Positions 46,059 to 48,538 of a DNA stretch of 48,538 nucleotides are shown in pieces. Where the stretch lies: the NCBI GenBank assembly GCA_946185745.1, contig CAMHKQ010000017.1, positions 1 to 48,538 on the forward strand, in the 5' to 3' direction. The translations under genes were made by a program, and so were the position numbers. The notes beneath the pieces were generated by a model that worked only from the letters and a program-made list of their open reading frames with translations, had not been told where the DNA came from and made no database searches. Numbering within the stretch: the stretch's first letter is position 1; every line of letters begins with the position of its first letter. Source of the DNA: an uncultured Bacteroidales bacterium (GTDB lineage: Bacteria; Bacteroidota; Bacteroidia; Bacteroidales; UBA932).

Positions 46059-47201
46059 TTACCATGTCTCCAGTTTGGCCACTACGGGATTTCCGTAGAT
46101 GTGCCAGAAGATATCACGAAGAGCGTCTCTGTCGAGGCGCTTTTCCAGTTTACCCAGCTTGTGCTCGGTGTACGCCTTGAATGCTTCAAGGTCTTCCGGC
46201 GTGTACATCTCGGCGAAACGGTCGCCCCCTGTCATGAGGTCGTAGCCCATATAGTTGGTCTTCCACAGCTTGTAGCCGTCGATGATGTGCCTGTCAACAC
46301 AGCGGCGTATCGCCTGGTAGCGGTCGTTCTTCTCATACCAGCTTGCGCGTATGATTTCGACGTCGGAAATGGGCTTTCCAATACACAGATGGATGCCTCC
46401 TTTCCACTGGCGTATGCCAGTGAGGATGCTGTGGAGGTCTTCTCTTTCTTTCTTGGTATAGCTGCCCGTCATCTGCTTGATGAGGATTTCCCTGGCCTTG
46501 CGGGAGTCGCACGGCTCGTATTCGTAGGAAATGCTCATGGGCACTATGTTGAGTTCCTTGAAGTTGTTCTTGAAATCGGCCGTGCCGGAGAGGTCAAACA
46601 TCTTCAGGATGCCCTGTTCGCTCACGTCCAGACCGTTTTTGGTACGTCCTTCGCGCTGCGCGATCCATACGGAGGCCTTTCCGGACGTGATGGTCTTGCG
46701 GATGTATTTGCTGAGCAGCTGGGAAGACAGGTACAGTTCCCTTGCCGATATGCCCCTGATGACCTTTATCATGCGGTTGCTGCGGAGAAGATCCTCGAAT
46801 GTCCGGCTTGTCACCAGGTTGCTGCCCACGCAGATTTCAGTCATTGGAAGACCTTCGTGGTAGAAAGTCCACTGAGTCAGGGCGGGATCGAGGATGATGT
46901 CGCGGTGATTCGACATGGCCAGGAACTTCCTGTCTCCCGCAATGTTCTCAACTCCCTCGTAGGTGAAACCGGCCGACGTGGCATCCACGACGGCGGAGAC
47001 GACCTTGCTCATGACCGTGGTCTGGAAGTCGTCTATGCTCTGTACGGAAGAGAGCATGCGGCTCAGCGTATTGGCCGGAAGGTCGGGGAAAAGGTATTTG
47101 GTGATGGCAGGAAGGGCAGGATGACGGGATAGACGTTTCAATGCGGCTACGGCTTCCTCGTCGTCGTAGGGGCTGATGCTTGCAAATTCCAGGTCTGACA
47201 T
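46059..47201 (-). CDS. Glycerolipid acyltransferase-like protein (PlsC/PlsB superfamily)
   Basis: 380 residues without a clear membrane anchor. Motif I appears as SNHRDIILD and motif III-like as REGRTKNG. The usual H-x4-D catalytic pair is H-x5-D if the last Asp is used, or the adjacent H-R-D; this variant seems typical of a Bacteroidota subfamily. It likely acylates glycerol 3-phosphate or lysophosphatidate, or an unusual lipid. It lies 6 nt downstream of queA, probably co-transcribed. Confidence 0.78.
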   Translation of the reverse strand: MSDLEFASISPYDDEEAVAALKRLSRHPALPAITKYLFPDLPANTLSRMLSSVQSIDDFQTTVMSKVVSAVVDATSAGFTYEGVENIAGDRKFLAMSNHRDIILDPALTQWTFYHEGLPMTEICVGSNLVTSRTFEDLLRSNRMIKVIRGISARELYLSSQLLSKYIRKTITSGKASVWIAQREGRTKNGLDVSEQGILKMFDLSGTADFKNNFKELNIVPMSISYEYEPCDSRKAREILIKQMTGSYTKKEREDLHSILTGIRQWKGGIHLCIGKPISDVEIIRASWYEKNDRYQAIRRCVDRHIIDGYKLWKTNYMGYDLMTGGDRFAEMYTPEDLEAFKAYTEHKLGKLEKRLDRDALRDIFWHIYGNPVVAKLETW

Positions 47202-47207
47202 GGGATA

Positions 47208-48413
47208 CTATTTTTTATAGAGGAGAGAACTGTCTCCGTAACTAAGGAAGCGAAAATCATGCCCGAGAGCATAATCGTAGATGGTCTTCCAGTCCCCTCC
47301 CACAAATGCGGAGACAAGGAGAATGAGGGTGCTCTCCGGCTGGTGGAAATTAGTTACCATCATGTCGGTCACGCGGAAGGTGAAACCGGGTACGATGATA
47401 ATTCTTGTTCCAACTTTAAGCTCGGTTAAATTATTGTTTTGTAAATAGTTGATTATTCCGTCTAAAGCTTCGCTCAAGGTGTATGGGTATTCCCTTACAT
47501 AAGGGGCCCACTGGTCTACATCCTCGGGCCTCCCCTTTTCGATGCAGTTTACTCCTACATAGTAAAGACTTTCGAGGGTACGGACAGAGGTGGTGCCGAC
47601 GGCTATGACCTTCCTGTTTCCGGAACGGAGGGTCTTCAGGAAATCAAGGCTTGTGACGAAGGGTTCGCGGTGCATGGGGTGTCCGGCGATGCTGTCGCTC
47701 TTGACCGGAAGGAATGTACCAGCACCGACATGAAGGCAAATTGTTTCAGTATCAATGCCTTTAGCCCTGATTGCCTCAAGAACTTCTTTAGTAAAATGCA
47801 GGCCCGCCGTAGGAGCAGCCACGGAGCCTCTGTACTCGGCGTAAACAGTCTGGTAGCGGTCTGTGTCGATAGCTTCGGTCTCCCTGCCGAGATAAGGGGG
47901 AATGGGCACCCTGCCGCATAATTCAAGCACCCTTGAGAATGGCTCGCCGCCCATCCAGGAGAATCTTACCGTGCCGGTGCGGTCTTCCCGGGAGAGCAGT
48001 TCGGCCTTGAGCCGCATGGCCTCAAGCTCGCTCCCCTCCGGGCAGTCAAACGAGAGCAAATCGCCTTTCCAGCGCTTTGAGTTGCCTATTACGCATTTCC
48101 AGCTGCAGCATTCTGTGGATGCGAAAGCGGTATTGTATTCAACAGGATCCACGGGTTCCAGGCAGAAAATCTCTATATGAGCTCCGCTGCTGCGCCTGAA
48201 GAACAGCCTTGCCGGAACCACCTTGGTGTCGTTGAACACCATGACGGCATCGCCGGGCAGGAGAGATGGCAATTCCCTGAAAATCCGCTCCGAGACGGAG
48301 CCGTCCCTGTATACGAGCAGTTTGGATGAATCCCGCTCGGGAAGAGGATACTTTGCAATCCGGTCTTCACTGAGAGGATAATTGTAATCTGCAATTCTGA
48401 TGTCGGGTATCAC
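47208..48413 (-). CDS. queA: S-adenosylmethionine:tRNA ribosyltransferase-isomerase
   Basis: 401 residues from a GTG start. Family signatures are clear: YPLPERDSSKLLVY, MVFNDTKVVPARL, PTAGLHFTKEVL, HVGAGTFLPVK and TNFHQPESTLI. It transfers the ribosyl group of SAM to preQ1-tRNA in queuosine synthesis. The sequence TATCTTTGCACC runs straight into the GTG, so the mRNA should be leaderless. Confidence 0.95.
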   Translation of the reverse strand: MIPDIRIADYNYPLSEDRIAKYPLPERDSSKLLVYRDGSVSERIFRELPSLLPGDAVMVFNDTKVVPARLFFRRSSGAHIEIFCLEPVDPVEYNTAFASTECCSWKCVIGNSKRWKGDLLSFDCPEGSELEAMRLKAELLSREDRTGTVRFSWMGGEPFSRVLELCGRVPIPPYLGRETEAIDTDRYQTVYAEYRGSVAAPTAGLHFTKEVLEAIRAKGIDTETICLHVGAGTFLPVKSDSIAGHPMHREPFVTSLDFLKTLRSGNRKVIAVGTTSVRTLESLYYVGVNCIEKGRPEDVDQWAPYVREYPYTLSEALDGIINYLQNNNLTELKVGTRIIIVPGFTFRVTDMMVTNFHQPESTLILLVSAFVGGDWKTIYDYALGHDFRFLSYGDSSLLYKK

Positions 48414-48417
48414 GGTG

Positions 48418-48425
48418 CAAAGATA
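48418..48425 (-). promoter_or_regulatory. queA: -7 element 4 nt before queA
   Basis: Reverse-strand TATCTTTG, exact TAnnTTTG match, followed by CACC and the GTG start at 48413. Same 12-mer as upstream of the pdxK-like gene. Confidence 0.68.
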
Positions 48426-48538
48426 GTGTTTTTGGAGGACTATTCGAAACGACGTATTTGAAACACATTTGTAAAAACAATGTTAAAATAATGTTAATTT
48501 ACAAAAGTTTTCAACAAAAATTCAAAGTAGTTTACAAA
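48426..48538. other. AT-rich intergenic end of the window
   Basis: About 110 nt upstream of queA, rich in A and T with several TTTG/CAAA motifs. I see no gene, hairpin or clear promoter other than the queA element. It may hold the start region of a gene beyond the window. Confidence 0.4.

Overview
This 48.5 kb window looks like chromosome of a member of the Bacteroidota, most likely an uncultured gut-type Bacteroidales. Four things point that way. Promoters match the Bacteroidota -7 element TAnnTTTG and mostly lack E. coli-type boxes. Almost no start codon has a Shine-Dalgarno sequence. Several proteins are typical of the phylum: TamL-type lipoprotein BamA/TamA, long LptD, Rho with a long disordered insert, and pyrophosphate-type phosphofructokinase. 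There is also a DUF1080/Gfo-Idh-MocA sugar cluster. I saw no phage, insertion sequence, CRISPR array, rRNA or tRNA gene. Most of the window is dense housekeeping DNA.

Layout. 1-5009: a 3-keto-sugar type cluster with a two-domain DUF1080 lipoprotein (cut by the window start) facing a HEAT-repeat/DUF1080 protein and a Tat-exported Gfo/Idh/MocA oxidoreductase. 5129-9350: ABC-F factor EttA, a Y-family DNA polymerase with a tiny YolD-like partner, and a pyridoxal kinase-like enzyme. 9351-16943: Rho, an FMN-binding lipoprotein, a DUF389 membrane protein, LptD and a cell-wall amidase. 17239-20781: dnaA-pepD-rpe, facing birA. 21473-24880: ftsH-cdsA-psd. 24861-33929: a reverse-strand run ligA, yihY, rel, Ig-like lipoprotein, outer-membrane barrel, ispG, whose last five genes overlap head to tail. 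34064-37635: pyrophosphate phosphofructokinase and YegP facing a GH13 enzyme and an rRNA methyltransferase. 37679-43573: tamL, rarA, a GNAT-like protein and two small outer-membrane proteins. 43578-48413: antiporter, rlmD, acyltransferase and queA.

How the genes work together. Many products serve the envelope: LPS export (LptD), outer-membrane assembly (TamL), phospholipid synthesis (CdsA, Psd, acyltransferase), peptidoglycan cleavage (amidase) and membrane quality control (FtsH). Others serve replication and repair (DnaA, LigA, RarA, Y-polymerase), translation and RNA modification (EttA, TrmH-like, RlmD, QueA), and global control (Rho, Rel).

The most notable non-gene signals concern compaction. 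All eight convergent gene pairs are separated by 15 nt or less, or overlap by up to 38 nt. Two good terminator hairpins lie inside the opposing gene's coding sequence. At least seven genes have a -7 element ending only 4-8 nt before the start codon, which predicts leaderless or nearly leaderless mRNAs. The best candidate for imported biology is the polymerase/YolD-like pair, which carries the only AGGAGG ribosome-binding site I noticed and resembles a Firmicutes module.
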